Source: Desulfobacteraceae bacterium (GTDB lineage Bacteria; Desulfobacterota; Desulfobacteria; Desulfobacterales; Desulfobacteraceae). From it: 32,598 nt of DNA. Of this stretch, positions 18,431-24,378 are shown one piece after another. A model generated the notes under the pieces. It saw only the letters and a program-made list of their open reading frames with translations, was not told the origin of the DNA and ran no database searches. The position numbers and the translations under genes were made by a program. The DNA is taken from positions 1 to 32,598 of the forward strand of contig JAFLJU010000218.1 in assembly GCA_022712835.1 (NCBI GenBank), given 5' to 3'. Within the stretch, counting starts at the first letter, position 1, and each line of letters starts with the position of its first letter.

Positions 18431-18459
18431 TTTATAGTATAGGGCTCTTGATTTTTCAA
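18431..18459 (-). promoter_or_regulatory. Sigma-70-type promoter for the NRPS gene
   Basis: On the minus strand TTGAAA (18454-18459) is followed after 17 bp by TATAAA (18431-18436). Hexamers and spacing are close to consensus. The predicted transcript starts near 18424. Confidence 0.6.
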
Positions 18460-18603
18460 ATGAATAAAATTTTTAACAATAACTCTCGGTAACCGATACG
18501 TCTGGAAAGGGAATCTAATTAGAGCTGTGCAATACGGACATCAACAACTGCCACAGCCTGGTTGGGAATATTATTCATACCTTTCCTGACAAAAAAGAAG
18601 TTC

Positions 18604-19071
18604 CTATTCTGCGCTCCGGCCAAAAGGCACACTGATTCTTCTCATGCGATGCCTCAATGTTCTGGGATTGACGCCTAACAAATCTGGGGCGCCTCCTTTT
18701 CCTTCCACTCTCCCCTCCGTCAAATCAAGGGCTTTTTGGTAAAAATTGAATAGCATTTTATCATAGTTCATCTCTTCAAATTCCAAGGGTTCAATAGACG
18801 GTTCCGAAGGCGGGGTCCTTTTAAATTTAATGTCATCAAAGGTAAGAGGTTTTCCTTCACTCAGAATCAGGGAACGTTCCACCGCGTTTTCCAATTCCCG
18901 GATGTTGCCGGGCCATCGGTAAGATCTCAACCGATCCATAACGCCGGAAGCGACTTTTGCGATGTCGATCCGTTTCATCTCCTGGGACTTTTTTAAAATG
19001 AAATAGTCAATCAGTTTTGGAATATCATCGAGTCGATTTCTCAGGGGCGGAATGGCTCCGCAGTTTATCAA
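18604..19071 (-). pseudogene. 3' remnant of a sigma-54-dependent (NtrC-type) activator
   Basis: About 155 codons match the end of bacterial enhancer-binding proteins. The first part is the last AAA+ segment (IPPLRNRLDDIPKLIDYFI, then YRWPGNIRELENAVERSLIL). A Fis-type helix-turn-helix follows (EGRVEGKGGAPDLLGVNPRTLRHRMRR), typical of the GRVEGxGGAxxLLGxNPxTLRxRM family. Walker A, the GAFTGA loop, Walker B and all sensory domains are absent. The frame closes upstream at a TAG (19099-19101), the residues before IPPLR are degenerate, and the only in-frame starter is a TTG with no good ribosome-binding site. It is best read as a truncated gene. A short DNA-binding protein expressed from the TTG cannot be excluded. 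Confidence 0.75.
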
Positions 19072-19264
19072 GAAAAAAGTATGAACGTTTATTAGAAGCT
19101 AAATAGATGGCACCCAGTATGTCCATTTATGACAAAACTTAATACAAAACCGTTTATGAGCACCACAATTTTGTATTGTAAATATCGCTTATCAATTGGA
19201 CAATTATTAATATAACATCGTAAAATCATTGCTATAATAACTCTGTTTTTCATCATAATTATTG

Positions 19265-19310
19265 TTGACATCACCGAATCCTGGATGTAGTGTCAGTAGA
19301 CTGACCAGTC
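19265..19310 (+). promoter_or_regulatory. Promoter and palindromic operator-like site upstream of the MFS gene
   Basis: TTGACA (19265-19270), a 17-bp spacer and TAGTGT (19288-19293) form a plausible promoter. The near-palindrome GACTG-AC-CAGTC (19299-19310) lies over the expected transcript start. Such short inverted sites are typical of TetR-family operators, but no regulator gene is next to it. An AAGGAG Shine-Dalgarno precedes the ATG at 19357. Confidence 0.45.
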
Positions 19311-19356
19311 AATTTATTTATTTACTCATTTCTAAGTTGCAAAAGGAGAAATAAAG

Positions 19357-20601
19357 ATGACGAAAAATCAAATTCAAGTGTATCCATATCGCTGGGTGGT
19401 ACTTTTTGTTTTCGCACTGATTTGCGCTATTATCCAGATACAATGGCTCACTTTTGCATCCGTTGCACGGGAGGCCAGACTCTTTTATAATGTTTCTGCC
19501 CTCCAGATTGATTTTCTTTCCCTTATCTTTATGATAATTTTTCTCCTGGTCTGTATTCCGGCCTCCTATATTATTGACCGATTCGGGATCCGAGTAGGCC
19601 TGGGGATCGGTGCTGTTCTAACGGGAATTTTTGGCCTCATGAAAGGGTTTTACCCCAGTGATTATACCCTTGTGGTCATCGCCCAGACAGGGCTTGCCGT
19701 TGCCCAGCCCTTTATTATAAATGCCGCTACAAAAGTAGCGGTCCAATGGTTTCCTCTTCTGGAAAGAGCCCTTGCCGTCGGGATTTCCACCCTGGCGCAA
19801 TTTATAGGAATTATCATTGTAATGATCTGCACCCCATTGATGATTGAAACAGATATGGTTGGCGTGTATGATCTATCTTCCATGTTGATGACCTATGGCC
19901 TGATCTCAGGTGCAGGTGCTGTCATCCTGCTTATTTTTCTTCGGGAAAAGCCCCCGACCCCTCCTGAAATCGTCGAATATAAAGAGGATCTAAGCGTCCT
20001 CAAAAATATTAAACTTATTTTCGGCAAACCAGACATGAAGTATCTGTTCCCAGTTTTTTTCATAGGCCTTGGTGTATTCAATGCCGTCAGCACCTGTATT
20101 GATCAAATTTGTCAAACCAAGGGCCTTACCATGGAACAAACCGGTCTCATCGGCGGTATCATGCTGGTGGGCGGGATTATCGGCGCATTGATACTTCCTG
20201 TACTTTCCGATAAACTTAAACGTCGCAAGGCCTTTCTTGTTATTGCAATGGCCGGGGCAACCCCGGGCATAATGGGTTTGACCTTTTTTACCAATTATCC
20301 CTTACTATTGACCTCCTCCTTTATATTTGGTTTCTTCCTTCTGGGCGCGGGTGCACCCGTGGGGTTTCAATATTGCGCTGAGATCACCCGGCCGGCGCCG
20401 GAAGCCATCTCCCAGGGTCTCCTTCTTTTCACGGGGCAGGCCTCGGGGGTATTGTTCATTATCTTCATGAATTTGGTGGGGATAAAACTATCCATGATCA
20501 TTTTCATCTTATTTGCCCTTATTAATACTGTTCTGAGCCTGTGCCTCAAAGAATCAAAAATGATCCTGGCCTCCAGAAATACAGATGTAAAACAAATCTG
20601 A
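19357..20601 (+). CDS. MFS transporter, FLVCR-like family
   Basis: A 414-residue major facilitator protein with 12 predicted hydrophobic helices and a central cytoplasmic loop (EKPPTPPEIVEYKED). The N-terminal YRWVVLFVFALICAIIQIQWLTF, the short IDRFGIR loop after helix 2 and the AVAQPFIINAATKVAVQWFPLLERALAVG segment match the FLVCR-like MFS group. Eukaryotic members move heme or choline; bacterial substrates are mostly unknown. It has its own promoter region, stands alone on the plus strand and converges with the dehalogenase-like gene 45 bp away. Because of that neighbour, import of a cofactor or small organic substrate is conceivable, but this is speculation. A 10-bp palindrome (TGCCTAGGCA, 20612-20621) follows the stop without a T-tract. 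Confidence 0.82.
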   Translation: MTKNQIQVYPYRWVVLFVFALICAIIQIQWLTFASVAREARLFYNVSALQIDFLSLIFMIIFLLVCIPASYIIDRFGIRVGLGIGAVLTGIFGLMKGFYPSDYTLVVIAQTGLAVAQPFIINAATKVAVQWFPLLERALAVGISTLAQFIGIIIVMICTPLMIETDMVGVYDLSSMLMTYGLISGAGAVILLIFLREKPPTPPEIVEYKEDLSVLKNIKLIFGKPDMKYLFPVFFIGLGVFNAVSTCIDQICQTKGLTMEQTGLIGGIMLVGGIIGALILPVLSDKLKRRKAFLVIAMAGATPGIMGLTFFTNYPLLLTSSFIFGFFLLGAGAPVGFQYCAEITRPAPEAISQGLLLFTGQASGVLFIIFMNLVGIKLSMIIFILFALINTVLSLCLKESKMILASRNTDVKQI

Positions 20602-20646
20602 CCGTACAAATTGCCTAGGCATAAATGAATTACCTCCGGTGCCGGG

Positions 20647-22065
20647 CTAAAAATGAAATAATTGATCTGAATTTTTCCGGGGAATTTTTTTTCTCCGGCC
20701 GTATAACAAATCGTCCATGAACAATGCAATCTTTTGGTTCAGAACATTCCTGGAAATATAGAATCTTACCAAACGGTGAACCAGGGTATCCGGTTTGGTG
20801 TAGGGACAGACCGATATGCACATGCCGCAGTCGGAGCCAATGGTTTTCCAATAGGAAAAACATTTTTCCTGGTCAATGGACCAATGTCGGATATTTCGGG
20901 AGCGTGGTTCCTGTCCATGGGTGATGGAGCCAGACGGACAATTATCGGCACATTTTTTACAAATTTCACAAAATGCTTCCATGTGCAGACCGGGTGTGGG
21001 GGGGGAGGCCGGAAGGTCCATCTCCGTGGTGATAATGGCCAAGCGGACACAGGGTCCATAAACCTTGTGCATGAACAGTCCCATCCGCCCCAGTTCCCCC
21101 AATCCGGACTCCACGGCCAGGGGGACGCACAGGGTCTCATAGTTGGCATCATTGTGGGCCCGGGCCTGAAATCCAAATTGTCGGATATAGGCGGCAGCGA
21201 TATTTGAGATCTTGGCGGCTTCAACATATTTCTGGGCAGATTCCTGGATGACGGCACTTGTGGGGCCTTGTTTGATCATGGGGATGCGCATGGGCACCAC
21301 AATGACAATGGCCGTTTTATGGGTCTGGTCGGTTTTCTCTCCCCAGTTGTGGGCATGCCGACCCATGTGGCTGTAGAAATGATGTGGTTTTAAAGGGATA
21401 AATCCCACATCCGCTCCGCCGTAGAAGCGGATCATTTCAGAAAGAGCTCTTGTGAATTTTTTAATATCCACCTGTTTTTTTTGTGGCGCCACTCTCCCGT
21501 CGGACAAGGGGATGGTCTGCTCCAGGTATTCAAAGGCCGCCCCATAGCAGGGGGCGGTATAGTCGTCGTGGTACACCTGTCTTTTATCCCCAAACTCCGG
21601 TTTGTTATGGATTTGCCGATCAGTGGATTGATTTTCCGGGCGCAGTTTATAATAGGTCTCCATGAGCTCCGGGTGGTGCTGGATATTGTTTCTGGCAAAC
21701 ATATTGTCCCGCTCGTCGTACTGGATGGCCCGTGCGGTGTCTCTTTTTACCGGGGCGCCCGCTTTTAAAAAATATCCTGCTTTTAAAAATATCCCTGGTT
21801 TTAAACCAGATTCCGGGAAAAATCGGGCAAGGGAAATAGAGCCAAACAGGCCCAGTCCCAAAATTACCAGCAGATTAAAGCCCGGAAAAGAAGCAGGGGT
21901 TTGAAGGAAAAAGCTCCAGAACAATGTGTTTAAGATCAGAAATCCAATGGAAATCCAGAAGGCCCGGATTTCTTTTTCGAAAAAATGGGAACCGGCCAGG
22001 AGAAGAAGAAACCCCGTGAGTCCTGTGAAAACAATATAGTTGATAAGTGTGAGCAATCCTTCCAA
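20647..22065 (-). CDS. Reductive dehalogenase-like Fe-S protein with N-terminal membrane anchor
   Basis: A 472-residue RdhA-like protein. It starts with about three hydrophobic helices (residues about 5-27, 33-53, 62-80) rather than a twin-arginine signal. A linker built from 18-bp repeats follows. The catalytic region contains RdhA-style blocks (FYGGADVGF, YSHMGRHAHNWGE, IRQFGFQARAHNDANY, PLAVESGLGELGRMG). Two 4Fe-4S sites are complete: C366, C369, C372, C376 and C402, C413, C416, C420. RdhA enzymes hold a corrinoid and reductively remove halogen from organohalides. QueG-type epoxyqueuosine reductases are distant relatives but lack these N-terminal helices. The start is TTG, decided by an AGGAG Shine-Dalgarno (22073-22077) 7 nt before it. 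It follows hutI by 47 bp on the same strand, so it is probably in the hutI transcript. No rdhB is seen. Dehalogenation activity is unproven. Confidence 0.78.
   Translation of the reverse strand: MEGLLTLINYIVFTGLTGFLLLLAGSHFFEKEIRAFWISIGFLILNTLFWSFFLQTPASFPGFNLLVILGLGLFGSISLARFFPESGLKPGIFLKAGYFLKAGAPVKRDTARAIQYDERDNMFARNNIQHHPELMETYYKLRPENQSTDRQIHNKPEFGDKRQVYHDDYTAPCYGAAFEYLEQTIPLSDGRVAPQKKQVDIKKFTRALSEMIRFYGGADVGFIPLKPHHFYSHMGRHAHNWGEKTDQTHKTAIVIVVPMRIPMIKQGPTSAVIQESAQKYVEAAKISNIAAAYIRQFGFQARAHNDANYETLCVPLAVESGLGELGRMGLFMHKVYGPCVRLAIITTEMDLPASPPTPGLHMEAFCEICKKCADNCPSGSITHGQEPRSRNIRHWSIDQEKCFSYWKTIGSDCGMCISVCPYTKPDTLVHRLVRFYISRNVLNQKIALFMDDLLYGRRKKIPRKNSDQLFHF
21761..21814. repeat. 18-bp tandem repeat in the dehalogenase-like gene
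   Basis: Units at 21761-21778 and 21779-21796 are nearly identical (GCTTTTAAAAA-rich); 21797-21814 is a diverged third copy. Encoded residues are GIFLKA-GYFLKA-type, lying between the membrane helices and the catalytic domain. The six-codon unit keeps frame. Confidence 0.8.
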
Positions 22066-22072
22066 TTTGTGT

Positions 22073-22077
22073 CTCCT
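22073..22077 (-). promoter_or_regulatory. Ribosome-binding site deciding a TTG start
   Basis: AGGAG on the minus strand, 7 nt before TTG at 22063-22065. There is no in-frame ATG nearby, so it fixes the dehalogenase-like gene start just before the first membrane helix. Confidence 0.7.
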
Positions 22078-22094
22078 GTCAATTTTGCACCCAG

Positions 22095-22126
22095 TTTTAA
22101 ATGGATCTATTTTTAAATGGATTTAT
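22095..22126. repeat. 16-bp tandem duplication across the hutI stop codon
   Basis: Units 22095-22110 and 22111-22126 (TTTTAAATGGATYTAT) differ at one base. The hutI TAA stop (22113-22115) lies in the second unit, so the first unit is a non-coding copy in the hutI-dehalogenase spacer. Confidence 0.85.
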
Positions 22127-23375
22127 ACTCAATTTTTCCCGATATCACAACCATTGCAACCGGGGTAAGTCCCCCAAGGTAGCAAAGATCTGCAGGGGTG
22201 TCGATATCCCAAACAACCAGGTCGGCATCCTTTCCGATTTCAAGGCTTCCTTTTTTATGGTCCAGCCCGAGGGCCCTGGCCCCGTTGAGGGTGGCGCCTG
22301 CCAATGCCTCTTCACAGGTCAGCCCAAAGAGCAGGCACCCCATGTTCAATATAATCGTCATGGCGTGGACCGGACTTGTGCCAGGATTTAGGTCCGTTGA
22401 GACGGCCATGGGGATCTTAAATTTGCGCAACAGGTCAACCGGCGGTTTTTGGGTTTGCCTTAAATAATAAAAGGCTCCCGGCAGTAGTACGGCAGCGACA
22501 TTTTTTTTGGCCATTTTTTGGGCCCCATGGGGGGACAGATACTCCAGGTGATCACAGGAAAGGGCATTAAATTCTGCGGCCAGAGCCGCCCCGTCCATGT
22601 CGGATAATTGCTCGGCGTGGAGTTTGACCCGAAGGCCTAAATCTTTTGCCGCCATAAATACTTTTTGGGTCTGGTCCCGGGAAAAGGCAATGTGTTCACA
22701 AAAAACATCCACCCCCGTGGCAATGGCCTGGTCTTTAACCCTTGGCAGCATATCCTTTATGACAAGGTTCACATAATCCTCCGGGCGGTTTTGGTATTCC
22801 GGCGGCAGGCTGTGGGCCCCTAAGAAAGTAGGTTCAATATGCTGGGGGAAACTTTTGTTGAGCAGGTTGATGACGGACAGTATCTTGAGTTCCGTGTCAA
22901 GGTCCAGTCCATACCCTGATTTTATCTCCACACAGGTGATGCCTTGTTTGAGAAAGATGTCCATTCGTTGTGACCCTTGAGCGAACAATTCATCCTGGGT
23001 GGCAGAGCGGGTGGCGCTGACCGTTGATTTGATCCCGCCGCCTTTGCTGGCAATCTCTTCATAACTGGCGCCCCCCAGTCGCATTTCAAACTCATGGGAT
23101 CGGGAGCCTGCCCAGACCAGGTGGGTATGGCAGTCCACAAACCCTGGCAGGATCCATTGGTTTTGGCAGTCAATTACCTTGCAGGCCAATTTTTCAGGGG
23201 CATGGGGCAGGTCGGATAGTTTGCCTGTCCAGGATATTTTTTCCCCGGTTACCCCCAGGGCGGCATTTAAAATATTGTGATAGTTACCATTTTCCATGGT
23301 GGCCAGATGGCAGTTGATAAACAGCTTGTCAATGGTCTTTGGAAAGGGTTTTATGGGTATTTCGGGCAGAGTCAT
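22113..23375 (-). CDS. hutI: Imidazolonepropionase
   Basis: A 420-residue amidohydrolase that opens 4-imidazolone-5-propionate to N-formimino-L-glutamate, the third step of histidine breakdown. The metal-binding HxH is in FVDCHTHLVWAGSR. The family block GVEIKSGYGLD, the HAEQLSD histidine and the late STDLNPGTS aspartate are all present. Length fits HutI (about 400-420). The frame extends upstream to 23519, but that part is repeat-derived (KSNKGKSNKGK) and overlaps the operator. I chose the ATG at 23375, which has an AAGGGA ribosome-binding site and begins TLPEIP before the conserved KLFINCHLATM. The gene is divergent from hutC and followed by the dehalogenase-like gene. HutC repression from the shared intergenic region is expected. 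Confidence 0.93.
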   Translation of the reverse strand: MTLPEIPIKPFPKTIDKLFINCHLATMENGNYHNILNAALGVTGEKISWTGKLSDLPHAPEKLACKVIDCQNQWILPGFVDCHTHLVWAGSRSHEFEMRLGGASYEEIASKGGGIKSTVSATRSATQDELFAQGSQRMDIFLKQGITCVEIKSGYGLDLDTELKILSVINLLNKSFPQHIEPTFLGAHSLPPEYQNRPEDYVNLVIKDMLPRVKDQAIATGVDVFCEHIAFSRDQTQKVFMAAKDLGLRVKLHAEQLSDMDGAALAAEFNALSCDHLEYLSPHGAQKMAKKNVAAVLLPGAFYYLRQTQKPPVDLLRKFKIPMAVSTDLNPGTSPVHAMTIILNMGCLLFGLTCEEALAGATLNGARALGLDHKKGSLEIGKDADLVVWDIDTPADLCYLGGLTPVAMVVISGKIEYKSI

Positions 23376-23376
23376 G

Positions 23377-23431
23377 TTGATTTTTCCCTTATTTGATTTT
23401 CCTTTATTTGATTTTACCCAGGTTTGATTTT
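23377..23431. repeat. Four 15-16-bp repeats upstream of hutI
   Basis: TTGATTTT recurs at 23377, 23393, 23408 and 23424, giving a 16/15/16-bp period with CC(C/T)TTAT-like spacers. It forms the 5' leader of hutI and touches its start codon and ribosome-binding site. Confidence 0.75.
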
Positions 23432-23460
23432 TTCTGGTTTCATTTTCCTTAAGGGTGGTG

Positions 23461-23504
23461 TTGACATTTTTATTGGGATTGGATACTACTTGTCTATACA
23501 AGTA
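23461..23504 (+). promoter_or_regulatory. hutC promoter and HutC-type operator between divergent hut genes
   Basis: TACTTGTCTATACAAGTA at 23487-23504 is symmetric at 16 of 18 positions and contains GTCTATAC, which fits the GT-N-TA-N-AC core of HutC-subfamily GntR operators. For hutC, TTGACA (23461-23466) and TACTAC (23484-23489) have 17-bp spacing, and the operator overlaps the -10. For hutI, TTGACT on the minus strand (23514-23519) is followed by TA-rich hexamers inside the same palindrome. One site could thus control both directions, with urocanate as the usual inducer of the family. Confidence 0.7.
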
Positions 23505-23557
23505 TAGAAGTGAAGTCAAGAATTATTGAAATCCAATTTTAACAAACAGGATGGGAC

Positions 23558-24274
23558 GTGGGAAAATTAGATCAGCCCTATGCGCTGTATGAACGAATAA
23601 AAAAAAGTGTTGTCAAAGATATTGAGTCAGGACAATTAAAGTCAGGAGACAAGGTCCCTTCAGAAACCCAACTTGCCAAGGCATTTAATGCCTCCCGGAT
23701 GACGGCCAACCGGGCCTTAAAAGAGCTCACCGAAGAGAATCGAATTCTAAGGGTCCAGGGAGTGGGAACCTTTGTGGCAAAACCCAAACCAGAAGCATCT
23801 TTGCTGACGATCAAGAGTATTGCCCGGGAAATTTCGGACTGGGGGGGCGTCCATTCCTGTGAGATTTTGTTGTTGAAAGAAGAGCGATTGTCCCGTGAAA
23901 TCGCCACTCGGATGGATTTGGTTGAAGACGATCGTATTTTTCATTCCATTATTCTGCACAAGGACAGAGGGGTCGGGGTTCAGTATTCTGAACGGTATAT
24001 CAATCCGACGGTGGCCCCTTTGTACCTGGACCAGGATTTTAAACAGATCACCCCCAGTGATTACCTGCTCAAGGTGGCACCCATTCAGGAAGCTGAACAC
24101 GTTATCGAAGCTGTTAGAGTCAGTAAAACCATTCAGCACTATTTAAACATAGCACCGGAAGATCCCTGTTTATCACTGACCCGCAGAACCTGGTCTTTTG
24201 ATCGGGTGGCCACCTATAGCAAAATTATTTCTCCGGGTTCACGGTATAAACTCAAAGGAAATTTCAGCCGGTGA
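23558..24274 (+). CDS. hutC: GntR/HutC-family repressor of histidine utilisation
   Basis: A 238-residue transcription factor. The N-terminal winged helix-turn-helix covers about 1-72 (YERIKKSVVKDIESGQLKSGDKVPSE, then ASRMTANRALKEL, then RVQGVGTFVA). The C-terminal UTRA effector domain covers about 90-232 and ends LTRRTWSFDRVATYSKIISPGSRYKLKGNF, the HutC signature end. HutC proteins repress hut genes and release DNA on binding urocanate. The start is GTG, with AGGA 6 nt upstream. An ATG at 23551 is out of frame. It is divergent from hutI, with an operator-like palindrome between, and precedes hutH on the same strand. Confidence 0.92.
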   Translation: MGKLDQPYALYERIKKSVVKDIESGQLKSGDKVPSETQLAKAFNASRMTANRALKELTEENRILRVQGVGTFVAKPKPEASLLTIKSIAREISDWGGVHSCEILLLKEERLSREIATRMDLVEDDRIFHSIILHKDRGVGVQYSERYINPTVAPLYLDQDFKQITPSDYLLKVAPIQEAEHVIEAVRVSKTIQHYLNIAPEDPCLSLTRRTWSFDRVATYSKIISPGSRYKLKGNFSR

Positions 24275-24305
24275 TAGCCCTTCTAAGACGAAGCAATTGG
24301 CCCAT

Positions 24306-24365
24306 AAATCCGGTAACCAAAAACCGGTAAACCAAAAATCGGCAAACCTATAATCGGTAAACCAC
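24306..24365. repeat. Four 15-bp tandem repeats between hutC and hutH
   Basis: Units 24306-24320, 24321-24335, 24336-24350 and 24351-24365 follow the pattern AAWYCGGTAAACCAA with a few changes each. They fill most of the 104-bp gap and end just before the GAGG ribosome-binding site of hutH. No promoter hexamers are evident there, so they lie in the leader of a likely hutC-hutH transcript. Confidence 0.9.
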
Positions 24366-24378
24366 AAAGAGGACACAG

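Larger units (their letters stand above)
18320..18603. other. Upstream region of the NRPS gene
   Basis: A 284-bp non-coding stretch between the NRPS start and the sigma-54 activator remnant. It holds the promoter at 18431-18459, a leader of about 105 nt, a small GGGAT/ATCCC hairpin (18409-18422) close to the inferred transcript start, and an A/T-rich direct repeat directly before the start codon. I see no sigma-54 -24/-12 element in it. Confidence 0.5.

Noticed and set aside
20612..20621. TGCCTAGGCA palindrome after the MFS gene as a terminator
   Set aside because: It has no loop and no T-tract; chance palindromes of 10 bp are expected in this length.
20678..20702. CCGG-flanked A/T tract near the end of the dehalogenase-like gene as a bidirectional terminator
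   Set aside because: The stem is only about 4 bp plus mismatches and the tract is inside coding sequence.
20647..22065. Epoxyqueuosine reductase (QueG) for the dehalogenase-like gene
   Set aside because: Membrane helices, the YSHMGRHAHNWGE block and the layout of the two cluster motifs fit RdhA-like proteins better. QueG is soluble and shorter.
22113..23519. Longer hutI start at 23519 (48 extra residues)
   Set aside because: The extension is encoded by repeats (KSNKGKSNKGK), overlaps the HutC operator and promoter, and has no family similarity. The ATG at 23375 gives normal HutI length.
23551..23557. ATG at 23551 as hutC start
   Set aside because: It is out of frame with the GntR coding sequence. 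GTG at 23558 is in frame with a good AGGA.
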